Shown here one piece after another: positions 1-7,730 of a stretch of 39,075 bases of DNA (the stretch's first letter is position 1; every line of letters starts with the position of its first letter). Source of the stretch: an uncultured Gemmatimonadota bacterium (GTDB taxonomy: Bacteria > Gemmatimonadota > Gemmatimonadetes > Gemmatimonadales > GWC2-71-9); assembly GCA_946887295.1 (NCBI GenBank), contig CAMPKP010000014.1, positions 1 to 39,075 of the forward strand. Direction: 5' to 3'. The notes under the pieces are model-generated. The model was not told where the DNA came from. It ran no database searches and saw nothing but the letters and a program-made list of their open reading frames with translations. Made by a program: the position numbers and the translations under genes.

Positions 1-1361
1 CTGCCCCGCAGCCTCCGCATGGCGCGCTCAAACCTGCTCCGCTCGCGCTCGCCCCAGCGGCGCGCCCTTCGCGCCCTCGCGCCGGCCTCCGGGAGGCCGA
101 GATCGCCCAACCCTCCGGTGCTTCCGCGCCGTGCGACGATGCGAGAGGACGTCGGCGCCCCCAACGACTCGCCCCGCCGGAGAGCCGCCGCCACGTCGCG
201 GTACGCCAGCCGGAACGCAGTCCCCCCCTCGACCCGACGCATCACCTCGTCCGTCGCGAGCGCTCCGCCCGCGAGGGCCGCGGCACAGCGGTCCCGGTCC
301 ACACCGAGTCGCGGCACCGCGGCCGCCAGCGCGGCCAGGATCGCCCCGGTGCGGTCCAGGCCCCGCATCAGCGGCTCCTTCAGCAGCTGAAAATCACGAT
401 GATAGCCGCTCGAAAGCTTCGACTTGATCTGAAGAACGGCAGCGAGATCGCCCTCGAGCGCGGCAGCCCGGCCCCGGGTCAACTCGAAGAGATCGGGGTT
501 CCGCTTGTGGGGCATGATGCTCGAGCCGGTCGCCAGCTCGGCCGGCAGCGTCAGATAGCCGAACTCCTCGGCGCTGTAGAGGATCACGTCCTGCGCCAGC
601 CGGGCCGCCTCGTGCCCCAGCTGGGTGCACCAGAAGAGCACCGCGGCCTCGAGCTTGCCGCGACCGCCCTGCACCGTCGCCACGTTGCGGTCGAGCCCGG
701 CGAAGCCGAGCGACTGCGCCGCGACTTCGCGGCGGAGCGGCAGCGGGACGCCATAGCCCGCGGCGCTTCCGAGCGGCGAGCGATCCACCCGAGTCCACAC
801 CTCCGGCAGCGACTCGATGGTATCGAGCAGCCCCTCGGCGTATGCGCCGGCCCAGAGGCCGACCGACGAGGGCATCGCCCGGCGCTGGTGGGTGTACCCC
901 GGCCAGAGCACGCGCCGGTGCCGTGTGGCGAACGCCAGCAGCGCGCCGGTCAGGTCGAGCGCGGCGCCGTGGAGCCCCAGGAGCCGATCCTTGAGGTAGA
1001 GCCGGAGGTCGCAGGCGACCTGGTCGTTGCGCGACCGGCCGGTGTGCAGCCGCTCGCCGAGTCCCGGCAGCCGGCGGGTGAGCCACTCCTCGACGGCGGT
1101 GTGCACGTCCTCCTGATCCGGCCGCAGCTCCAGCCGCCCGCGCTCGACCGCGACCAATGCCCGGCGCAAGCCCTGGCGCAGCCGCGCGTGCTCGCGAACA
1201 CCGAGGAGTCCCGAGTCGCGAAGGCCATCGATGTGCCCCAGGCTGCCGAGCACGTCCCAGCGCAGCAGGCGAGCGTCCCAGGGGCGGTCGTCGGCCGCGG
1301 TCTGCTCCAGCAGCCCCCGGTCGAGCCCGGTCCCCGATCCCCACAGCGTCCTGGGCGCCAC
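1..1361 (-). CDS. argH: Argininosuccinate lyase, 3' end cut by window edge
   Basis: Cleaves argininosuccinate to arginine and fumarate, the last step of arginine synthesis, in the cytosol. Reading from the GTG at 1361, the protein opens with TLWGSGTGLDRGLLEQ, the counterpart of the KLWGGRF start of ArgH. It carries the HTGRSRNDQV substrate-binding motif around residue 105 and the fumarase/lyase signature GSSIMPHKRNPD around residues 277-288, including the catalytic serine loop. About 453 codons are present, near the family's usual 450-470, so only a short C-terminal tail is missing. The visible tail is unusually rich in Arg and Glu. The GTG lies 5 nt after the argE stop, with GGAG immediately upstream, so translation is probably coupled. 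It is the last visible gene of the arg operon. Longer frames on both strands here do not encode ArgH motifs. Confidence 0.93.
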   Translation of the reverse strand, partial: MAPRTLWGSGTGLDRGLLEQTAADDRPWDARLLRWDVLGSLGHIDGLRDSGLLGVREHARLRQGLRRALVAVERGRLELRPDQEDVHTAVEEWLTRRLPGLGERLHTGRSRNDQVACDLRLYLKDRLLGLHGAALDLTGALLAFATRHRRVLWPGYTHQRRAMPSSVGLWAGAYAEGLLDTIESLPEVWTRVDRSPLGSAAGYGVPLPLRREVAAQSLGFAGLDRNVATVQGGRGKLEAAVLFWCTQLGHEAARLAQDVILYSAEEFGYLTLPAELATGSSIMPHKRNPDLFELTRGRAAALEGDLAAVLQIKSKLSSGYHRDFQLLKEPLMRGLDRTGAILAALAAAVPRLGVDRDRCAAALAGGALATDEVMRRVEGGTAFRLAYRDVAAALRRGESLGAPTSSRIVARRGSTGGLGDLGLPEAGARARRARRWGERERSRFERAMRRLRG

Positions 1362-1366
1362 GGCTC

Positions 1367-2437
1367 CTACCGCCCCGCCAGGTATTCGCGGGCCACGCCG
1401 GCGTAGAAGCCTCGCGCGGCGGTCACCTCCGGAAGGTCCACGTACTCGTCGGGCGTGTGCGACCGGCGGCTGGTGCCGGGCCCGGCCTTGATCGCGTCCA
1501 CGTGGCGGAGGAAGACCCAATCGGAGCAGGTCGGGCTTCCGAACCGCGCCGCCTGCGGGCGGGCGCGCGCCGCCGCCTCGAGCAGGCGGGAGTCCGCCGG
1601 CGTCTCGCAGGGCACCAGGCGGCGAGAGGTGACGACGACCTCGGAATCGAGCCGCTCGCGCAGCAGGGCGGCGATCTCCTCGTGGGTCCAGTCGGGCGTG
1701 CTGCGGACATCGAGGATCGCGGTGGCGACCGGCGGGGTGACGTTCCGGCTCACGCCGGCTTCGAGCATCGTGGGAGTCGCGACCGTGCGGCCGAGCACGG
1801 GATGAGTGCGGTCGCGGAAGAGGTCCTCCAGCCGGAGCAGGTCGCGCGAGAGGACCAGCACGGCATTGACGAAACCGCCGTCCGACGCGGCGTAGCCCGC
1901 GTGGCGCTGGTCGCCGCGGGCCACGAGGTCCACCATCATCAGCCCGCGCTGCGCGGTGGCGATGTCGAGGCTGGTCGGCTCCCCGATCACGGCGGCATCG
2001 ATCGTTCCGGCCCGCTCCACCGCGCGCGGCATCGTGGTGTTCCTGGTCTCCTCCCCGTACCCCAGGATGACGAGCAGCCGGCCGCTCTCGATCTCGTCCG
2101 CCTGCGCGAGGTCGCGCGCTGCAGTGACCATCGCCGCCACCGAGGCCTTTGCGTCGCCCGAGCCGCGGCCGAACAGCCGGTCGCCTTCGATCGATGGGGT
2201 GAACGGGTCGCGGGTCCAGCCGGCGCCCGGCGGCACCACGTCGAGATGGGAGACGAGGGCCAGCGTGGGCCCGGGCCCCGTGCCGCGCACCTCGATCCGT
2301 ACCGAAGTGTCGTCCCGCACCGCGTCGAGGCCCCACCCGCGGGCGGTCTCCTCCACGAAAGCGGCGGCGGCCGCCTCCTCTCCGCTCACGGAGGGGATCG
2401 CGACCAGCCGGCTCAGCAGCTCCAGCTCATCCGGCAA
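1367..2437 (-). CDS. argE: M20 peptidase, N-acyl-ornithine/citrulline deacylase (ArgE-like)
   Basis: A 356-residue M20 metallohydrolase predicted to remove the acyl group from the amino acid carrier. In an operon whose carbamoyltransferase uses acyl-ornithine, the substrate should be N-acylcitrulline rather than N-acylornithine; this is an inference. Visible motifs are SHLDVVPPG (first metal His and Asp, about residue 66), GRGSGDAKA (bridging Asp), GYGEETRN (catalytic and metal Glu pair), IGEPTS, and the late SHTPDEYVDL that supplies the last metal His. The start is TTG at 2437, overlapping the end of argB by 11 nt, with GGGGTGG just upstream; no in-frame ATG fits. Homologs of the LysK type act in lysine synthesis, but argG, argH and a carbamoyltransferase in the same operon favour arginine. 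Confidence 0.88.
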   Translation of the reverse strand: MPDELELLSRLVAIPSVSGEEAAAAAFVEETARGWGLDAVRDDTSVRIEVRGTGPGPTLALVSHLDVVPPGAGWTRDPFTPSIEGDRLFGRGSGDAKASVAAMVTAARDLAQADEIESGRLLVILGYGEETRNTTMPRAVERAGTIDAAVIGEPTSLDIATAQRGLMMVDLVARGDQRHAGYAASDGGFVNAVLVLSRDLLRLEDLFRDRTHPVLGRTVATPTMLEAGVSRNVTPPVATAILDVRSTPDWTHEEIAALLRERLDSEVVVTSRRLVPCETPADSRLLEAAARARPQAARFGSPTCSDWVFLRHVDAIKAGPGTSRRSHTPDEYVDLPEVTAARGFYAGVAREYLAGR

Positions 2438-3362
2438 GATCCACCCCGAGATACGTCGCCTTCTCCTTGCGCCCCACGATCATCGTGCCGCACCCGGCGC
2501 CGGTGAAGACTTCGAGGAGGAGTGCGTCGGGTGTGCGGCCGTCTATGATGTGGGTCCGCTCGACCCCGCCGGTCGCCGCCCGGATGCAGGCCTCGACCTT
2601 GGGACGCATGCCGCCGGTGAGCACGCCGCTGGCCATGAGGCCGGCGAGGTCGTCCGGATCGGCGAAGGTGACGAGGGTGGAGGGGTCGCTCCGGTCGCGA
2701 AGCACGCCCGGCGCGCCGGTGAGGAAGATGAGCTTCTGCGCCCGCATCGCCACGGCGAGCGACTCCGCGACCGTATCCGCGTTGACGTTGAACACCTCGC
2801 CATCCTCTCCGCCGGCGAGGCTCGCGACGACCGGGACGAAGCGCGCCTCGACCAGGGTGGTGAGGACCCGGGGGTCCACGCGGTCCACGTCGCCCACGTG
2901 CCCGTAGTCCACCTTCACGGTCTTCCCGGCATCGTCCACCACCTGCACCGGCGACCGCCGATGCGCGGTGATCAGGTCGGCGTCCACCCCGCTCAATCCG
3001 ACGGCCTGCACCCGGTGCGCGCGGAGCGCCGCGAGCAGGTCCACGTTGAGCTGGCCGGCGTACACCAGCTTCGCCACCTCGAGCGCGGCATCGTCGGTGA
3101 CCCGCCGCCCCGCCACCATCCGCGGCTCGGAGCCGAGCCGGCGGCTCAGCGCCGTGGCCTGCGGTCCGCCGCCGTGCACCACCACGAGCCGGATGCTGAG
3201 CGAGGAGAGGAGCGCGAGCTGCCCGGTGACCTGCTCGAGCACCTCCGGCTCGCCCAGCACCTCGCCGCCGAGCTTGACGACGAAGACCTGGTCGCGATAT
3301 GCGCGGACGTAGCGCAGCGCGCCCTTGAGACCGGCGATGCCCTTGGTGGTGTCGATACTCAC
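2427..3362 (-). CDS. argB: N-acylglutamate kinase
   Basis: Phosphorylates the gamma-carboxylate of N-acetyl- (or N-succinyl-) glutamate, the second step of the pathway. At 311 residues it is slightly longer than the usual 260-300. The amino acid kinase fold is clear: VVKLGGEVLG near residue 28, VVVHGGGPQ near 61 (acyl-glutamate binding), GLSGVDADLITA, a NVNADTVAESLA segment, FLTGAPGVL, and GVLTGGMRPKVEAC near the ATP site. The start is GTG at 3362 with GGGGAG 6 nt upstream. It begins 18 nt after the argF' stop and overlaps argE by 11 nt. Which acyl group is used cannot be read from the sequence; the carbamoyltransferase downstream in the pathway hints at succinyl. Confidence 0.93.
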   Translation of the reverse strand: MSIDTTKGIAGLKGALRYVRAYRDQVFVVKLGGEVLGEPEVLEQVTGQLALLSSLSIRLVVVHGGGPQATALSRRLGSEPRMVAGRRVTDDAALEVAKLVYAGQLNVDLLAALRAHRVQAVGLSGVDADLITAHRRSPVQVVDDAGKTVKVDYGHVGDVDRVDPRVLTTLVEARFVPVVASLAGGEDGEVFNVNADTVAESLAVAMRAQKLIFLTGAPGVLRDRSDPSTLVTFADPDDLAGLMASGVLTGGMRPKVEACIRAATGGVERTHIIDGRTPDALLLEVFTGAGCGTMIVGRKEKATYLGVDLAG

Positions 3363-3380
3363 GCTACGCTCCCCGGTCGT

Positions 3381-4421
3381 TCACGGTTGCCTGCCCGACA
3401 CGTCCCGGCTGCCGCCGAGCAGCTCCAGCAGGAGCGCCCGCTGGGCGTGCAGTCGGTTCTCCGCCTGGTCCACCACGACCGAGTGGGGTCCGTCGAGCAC
3501 GGCGTCGTCGATCTCGACGTTGCGGCGGACCGGGAGGCAGTGCATCACGATCCCCCGCCCGCCGCGGGTGGACTTGAGCCGGGCCGGCGTGAGCCGCCAG
3601 TCCCGGAACGCCGCGCGCTGGTCGGCCTCGGCCGCCGGGTCGCCGTAGAGCTTCACCGAGCCCCACGACTTCACGTACACGGCGTCCGCACCCACCGTGG
3701 CCTCGTCGGGATCGTCGATGATATGGACGAACTCGCCGCCGGACTGCTGGGCGAGCCGCCGGATCAGCGCGGTGTCCTCGGGGTCGAGCTCGTACCCGGG
3801 CGGCCGCGCGATGACGATCTCCATGCCGAGCCGCGCCGCGGCCAGCGCGGCGCTCACCGGGACCGCCGTCGGGAGCGCCTTGGGGTGCCAGGCCCAGGTG
3901 AGGACGAAGCGCTTGCCCGACGTCTCGCCCAGCTTCTCCCGAAGCGTCATCGCGTCGGCCAGCGCCTGGCAGGGGTGCCGCCGCGCGGACTCGAGGTTGA
4001 CGACCGGCTTCTCGCAGTGCCGGGCGAAGCTCCTGAGGATCGCGTCCTGTCTGGCGACCGACCAGTCGCGCCCGCGGGGGAAGGATCGCACGCCCACGGC
4101 GTCGGCATAGCGGCCCAGCACCCGGGCCGCGTCCACGATGTGCTCGACGCTCTCGCCGTCCATGACCGCGCCCGGCTCGGTCTCGAGCGGCCAGCTCCCG
4201 CGGCCGGGCTCGAGCACCACCGCATGCCCGCCGTGGAGGAACATCGCGGTCTCGAAGCTGGTGCGGGTTCGGAGGCTGGGGTCCATGAGCACCATCGCCA
4301 GCACCTTCCGCTCCAGACCCCCGGTGACCGACCCCCGCTTCACTCGCGCGGCCAGCTCGAGCAGCGCATCCACCTCGGCGACGGACCAGTCCTCCAGCGA
4401 CAGGAAGTCCCGCTTGCTCAC
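3381..4421 (-). CDS. argF': N-acylornithine carbamoyltransferase, succinyl-type by residue 92
   Basis: Transfers the carbamoyl group from carbamoyl phosphate to an N-acyl-ornithine. The 346-residue protein has the carbamoyl-phosphate motif SLRTRTSF (about 49-56), GHAVVL, HPCQALAD (about 147), TWAWHP in place of the acyl-ornithine enzymes' TWxxHP, and HCLPVRRN. These features match N-acetylornithine (AOTCase, Xanthomonas) and N-succinylornithine (SOTCase, Bacteroides fragilis) transcarbamylases rather than ordinary ornithine transcarbamylase. The residue reported to set acyl specificity is Glu92 in the Xanthomonas enzyme and Pro90 in the Bacteroides one. Here the aligned stretch is MDGESVEH and that position is Val92. 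E92V was among the mutations reported to convert AOTCase to SOTCase, so the succinyl substrate is favoured. GTG start at 4421 overlaps the argD stop as GTGA, with AAGGAGGTG 5 nt upstream. Confidence 0.9.
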   Translation of the reverse strand: MSKRDFLSLEDWSVAEVDALLELAARVKRGSVTGGLERKVLAMVLMDPSLRTRTSFETAMFLHGGHAVVLEPGRGSWPLETEPGAVMDGESVEHIVDAARVLGRYADAVGVRSFPRGRDWSVARQDAILRSFARHCEKPVVNLESARRHPCQALADAMTLREKLGETSGKRFVLTWAWHPKALPTAVPVSAALAAARLGMEIVIARPPGYELDPEDTALIRRLAQQSGGEFVHIIDDPDEATVGADAVYVKSWGSVKLYGDPAAEADQRAAFRDWRLTPARLKSTRGGRGIVMHCLPVRRNVEIDDAVLDGPHSVVVDQAENRLHAQRALLLELLGGSRDVSGRQP

Positions 4422-5566
4422 GCGAGCACCTCCTTGAGCGCGGCCAGCAGCAGGTCGGCCTCATCGGCGGAGAAGGAGAGCGGCGGCAGCAGCCGGAGCA
4501 CGCGCGGGTCCGACGCCGTCCCGGTGATGACCCGCTTCCCGAAGAGCGCGCGCTGCACCTCGGCCGCGGGCCGGTCGAGGTGCAGGCCCAGCAGCAGCCC
4601 GCGCCCGCTGACGCGCCGGACGCCGAGCGCGCGCGCACCGCGCGCCAGCCGGGCCCCCACCCGGACCGCGTTCTCGATGAGGCCGTCGCGCTCGATCACG
4701 TCGATGGTGGCGAGCGCCGCCGCGCAGGGCACCGGGCCGCCCCCGAAGGTGCTGCCGAGATCGCCCGTCGCGATGGAGGCGGTCACCGCCGGCGTCGCGA
4801 TCACGGCGCCGATCGGCAGCCCCGAAGCGAGGCCCTTCGCGAAGGTCAGCACGTCGGGGACGACGCCGACCGCCTCGGCGGTGCTGAACGCGCCGCAGCG
4901 ACCCACGCCGCACTGCACCTCGTCGAAGATGAGGGCCGCGCCATGCGCGTCACAGCACCGCCGGGCGGCGCGGAGGAAGTCGGTGCCGAGGTCGCGGGCG
5001 CCGGAGAGGCCCTGCACCGGCTCGACGATGACGGCCGCGACCCGGTGGTCCACCGCCGCCTCGAGCGCGGCCACGTCGTCGGCAGGCACCTTCCGCGAGA
5101 GCGGGATACCGCTGCGGGACGCCGCCTCCTCGTATCGTGTACCGTCGGTGCAGGCGAGCGTCGCCGCGGTGCGTCCGTGCCAGCCGCCGAGAATCGAGAC
5201 CACCTGGCTTCTGCCGGTCCACTTCCGGGCGAGGTGCAGCGCGTTCTCGTTGGCCTCCGCGCCGGAGTTGCAGAGGAACACGCGGCTCAGGGGCTCGGGA
5301 CAGAGCGCCACCAGCCGCTCCGCCAGACGCTCGCGCAGCGGATGGGGGACCGCGGTCGAGTAGAAGAGGAGCTCCTCGGCCTGGGCGGCGATGGCCCGCA
5401 CGACATCGGGGTGCGAGTGGCCGGTCGCCGCCACCGCGTGCCCGCCGTAGGCGTCGAGCCAGTCGTTGCCGTCCTCGTCCACCAGCCAGGAGCCGCGGCC
5501 CCGGACCGGGCGGATGGGAAACTGGGCATAGACGGGCAGCAGCGCGTCGGACTTCGTCGTCAGCAC
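4418..5566 (-). CDS. argD: N-acylornithine aminotransferase
   Basis: A PLP-dependent class III aminotransferase that converts N-acylglutamate semialdehyde to N-acylornithine with glutamate as donor. The 382-residue protein has GGHAVAATGHSHP near residue 40, CNSGAEANENALHLAR (PLP phosphate pocket), GGWHGRT, the PLP Asp in IFDEVQCGVGR, and the Schiff-base Lys244 in LTFAKGLASG. Length is typical. The GTG at 5566 is chosen because GGAGG lies 9 nt upstream and the stop of argC (TGA 5562-5560) overlaps it by 7 nt. The open frame continues far upstream to 6166, but that part is only the antisense-like shadow of argC. It also overlaps argF' by 4 nt, so the three genes are tightly coupled. Confidence 0.93.
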   Translation of the reverse strand: MLTTKSDALLPVYAQFPIRPVRGRGSWLVDEDGNDWLDAYGGHAVAATGHSHPDVVRAIAAQAEELLFYSTAVPHPLRERLAERLVALCPEPLSRVFLCNSGAEANENALHLARKWTGRSQVVSILGGWHGRTAATLACTDGTRYEEAASRSGIPLSRKVPADDVAALEAAVDHRVAAVIVEPVQGLSGARDLGTDFLRAARRCCDAHGAALIFDEVQCGVGRCGAFSTAEAVGVVPDVLTFAKGLASGLPIGAVIATPAVTASIATGDLGSTFGGGPVPCAAALATIDVIERDGLIENAVRVGARLARGARALGVRRVSGRGLLLGLHLDRPAAEVQRALFGKRVITGTASDPRVLRLLPPLSFSADEADLLLAALKEVLA

Positions 5567-6609
5567 GGAAAGATTCCTCCCCCCTTGAGGCCCGCCGTCT
5601 CCTCGATGCCGAGCGCCAGGTTCATAGCCTGGATCGCCTGTCCGCCGGCGCCCTTCACCAGATTGTCGATCGCCACGGTGACCTGCACCTCGGAGCCGTC
5701 GTCGCTCTCCGCCGCGTGGATGAGGGCATGGTTGGTGCCCACGGCGTGCGTGAGCTCCGGGGGAGCGTCGAGCACCCGGACGAACGGCCGCCCGGCGTAC
5801 GCCTCCCGGAACCATTGCGCCGCCGCCGTCCCCGGGTCGCCCGCGCTGATGGCGCGCTCGCGGGGCAGGTACGCGTGAAGCGTGAGGTAGATGCCGCGCA
5901 CGAAGGGGCCGGAGTGAGTCATCAGGCGGGCGGTGGCGTCGGGCCGACCGATCCACTCGCGCCATGCCTGGAGCACCTCGGCCTCGTGCCGGTGGCCCAG
6001 CACCGAGTAGGCGAACAGATTGTGCGCCCGCATCGGGTGGTGGGTCGTGGGCTTCGGCTGCACGCCGGCGCCGCTCGAGCCCGTCACCGCGAAGATCGAA
6101 GGCGACAGGTCGAGCCCCGCGCGCGCCAGCGGGTAGAGGGCGAGCTCGGCGGCCGTGGCGAAGCACCCGGGCGCCGCGAGCGCGCCGGCGCCACGGAGTG
6201 CCGGGCCGAGCACGTCCGCCAGGGCGTAGCAGAAGCGGGGAAGGAGCTCGGGCGCCTGGTGGGGTCCGTAGTACCGCTCGTAGAGCGCCCGGTCGCGCAC
6301 CCGGAAGTCGGCGGCGAGGTCCACGACGAGTCCCGGCTTCGCGGCGAACACCTCGCCGGCCACCCGCGAGGACTCACCATGCTCCAGGCAGAGAAAGACG
6401 ACGTCGCGTCCCCGGGCGACCTCGGCGGCGCCCGCGCTGGAGAACCGGGCGTCCGACACCGTCGCCAAGGCAGGATGAGCGTCGGCCAGCGGCGCGCCGC
6501 CCCGGCTCCGGCTGGTGGCGACGACGTCGCGCACCTCGGGGTGCTGGTACAGCAGCCGCAACAGCTCTCCGCCGGCGTACCCGGCGGAGCCGACCACGGC
6601 GACGTTCAC
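5560..6609 (-). CDS. argC: N-acyl-gamma-glutamyl-phosphate reductase
   Basis: NADPH-dependent reduction of N-acylglutamyl phosphate to the semialdehyde. It begins VNVAVVGSAGYAGGELLRLL, a Rossmann nucleotide-binding GxxGYxG motif that marks the true N-terminus. The catalytic cysteine is C149 in APGCFATAAELAL, and the downstream HHPMRAHNLFAYSVLGHRHEAE matches the conserved ArgC segment with its His. At 349 residues it has the usual length. The GTG start at 6609 overlaps the stop of the upstream P-loop gene as GTGA. An upstream start at 6651 is in frame but would add 14 residues before the Rossmann strand, so it was rejected. Confidence 0.93.
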   Translation of the reverse strand: MNVAVVGSAGYAGGELLRLLYQHPEVRDVVATSRSRGGAPLADAHPALATVSDARFSSAGAAEVARGRDVVFLCLEHGESSRVAGEVFAAKPGLVVDLAADFRVRDRALYERYYGPHQAPELLPRFCYALADVLGPALRGAGALAAPGCFATAAELALYPLARAGLDLSPSIFAVTGSSGAGVQPKPTTHHPMRAHNLFAYSVLGHRHEAEVLQAWREWIGRPDATARLMTHSGPFVRGIYLTLHAYLPRERAISAGDPGTAAAQWFREAYAGRPFVRVLDAPPELTHAVGTNHALIHAAESDDGSEVQVTVAIDNLVKGAGGQAIQAMNLALGIEETAGLKGGGIFPC

Positions 6610-7700
6610 GAGGCCGCGGCGACGGCGAGGCTCTCCGAGCGCTCCGCCCACTCCGCCATGGCGGCGCGCACCGTCGCCACCAGGCCCGCCGCATCCCGCC
6701 GGGCGTTGTGCGCCGGCAGGCCGAGGCCGCCGGTGATGTAGACCTGGCCCACCTCGTTGTCGGTGGCCGGTCCGGTGACCGCGGTGATGGGCAGCGCGAA
6801 CTCGCGCTGCATCAGCTCGGCCGCGCCCCAGCAGGCCACCGGATCGGGCGCCGCCATCACGTAGGCGGCGCCGACCGACATCAGCTCGGCGTCGCGGAGG
6901 ATGTCCTGCACGCCGTACTCGCCGAGGATCCCGTCGCCGAGCTCGGCGACGATGACGTCCGGCCTGGCGGCGGCGAGGCGATTGAAGATGCCCTTCGCGG
7001 TCGTGACGGTGACGCCGGCGTGGGTGCTGGCGATCCCCACGTCGTTGAAGGTGAGCGCGGCGACGGCGCCGGCGTCGAGCATCGACAGCGCGTCACGCAT
7101 CAGGGACACGCCGGTGAGCTTCGCCGCGGCCACCTTCAGGCCGGCGCGAGCGAGCCCGCGCACCAGCTCGGTGGCGGCGACCGTCTTGCCCGCGTTCATG
7201 CAGGTGCCGGCGATGTAGACCACGGGGACGCGGCTCTCGAGCAGATCCGAAGGAGGCACGGCGCGGTCGCGGATGTGCGCGGGGCGGCCGACCCGGTCGC
7301 CCAGCTCCGGAAAGGCGAGGATCGCGCCGAGCACCTCGGCGCGGAACGGCGGGCCGATGTCGGGGTTGACCGAGGTGCAGCGCCCGAGGATCCCGCCGAG
7401 GTTGAGCACCTCGATCGAATCGCCGACGGCGAGGTGCGGCGGCACCACGCCGGCGTAGCCCCGCAGGGCCCGGCGGGTGCCGAGCACGCCCGCGAGCACG
7501 TCACCCGCGCGCAGCGAGAGCATCCGGCCGGTGACGTCCTCCACCGTGTTGTAGGTGGACTTGTCCTCCAGGATCCGGACCGCCAGGACGTACCCCTCCG
7601 CCGACATGATCTCGTCCCCCACGATCACCTCGGGCGAGAGCGCGGCGTTGCGGGTGGCGCTGGCCATCCGGTCGAGCCGGACGCGGGTCGTGACTACCAT
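6606..7700 (-). CDS. P-loop protein of unknown function embedded in the arg operon
   Basis: I do not recognise an experimentally defined family. The 364-residue protein has two parts. The N-terminal ~150 residues (IVGDEIMSAEGYVLAVRILE, then GDVLAGVLGTRRALRGYAG) look like a small beta domain. The C-terminal part is a P-loop domain with GTCMNAGKT at about residues 164-172, followed by a KLTG strand, a conserved-looking Asp (FNDVG) and VAELGDGILGEYGVQDIL. The layout resembles SIMIBI-class P-loop proteins such as dethiobiotin synthetase and, more loosely, DUF1611. A DUF1611 protein, DgcN, has been reported as a D-glutamate N-acetyltransferase. Start ATG at 7700 has GAGGAG 6 nt upstream. It sits 30 nt after argG and overlaps argC by 4 nt, so it is co-expressed with arginine synthesis. 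A role in the missing acylation step is possible but unproven. Confidence 0.72.
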   Translation of the reverse strand: MVVTTRVRLDRMASATRNAALSPEVIVGDEIMSAEGYVLAVRILEDKSTYNTVEDVTGRMLSLRAGDVLAGVLGTRRALRGYAGVVPPHLAVGDSIEVLNLGGILGRCTSVNPDIGPPFRAEVLGAILAFPELGDRVGRPAHIRDRAVPPSDLLESRVPVVYIAGTCMNAGKTVAATELVRGLARAGLKVAAAKLTGVSLMRDALSMLDAGAVAALTFNDVGIASTHAGVTVTTAKGIFNRLAAARPDVIVAELGDGILGEYGVQDILRDAELMSVGAAYVMAAPDPVACWGAAELMQREFALPITAVTGPATDNEVGQVYITGGLGLPAHNARRDAAGLVATVRAAMAEWAERSESLAVAAAS

Positions 7701-7730
7701 CGGGTTCTCCTCACAGGCTGGACGCTCGAG

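Noticed and set aside
394..1344. A 316-codon minus-strand frame within argH
   Set aside because: It is a +1/+2 shadow of argH; the argH frame itself carries the GSSIMPHKRN signature and runs open from 1361 to the edge.
1956..5363. A 1135-codon plus-strand frame across the arg operon
   Set aside because: It is antisense to argE, argB, argF' and argD, which all have intact motifs and coupled starts; no recognisable domain.
1367..6609. Reading the argB-C-D-E homologs as a lysine (alpha-aminoadipate, LysW) pathway
   Set aside because: argG, argH and an acylornithine carbamoyltransferase share the operon and there is no LysW carrier or LysX ligase.
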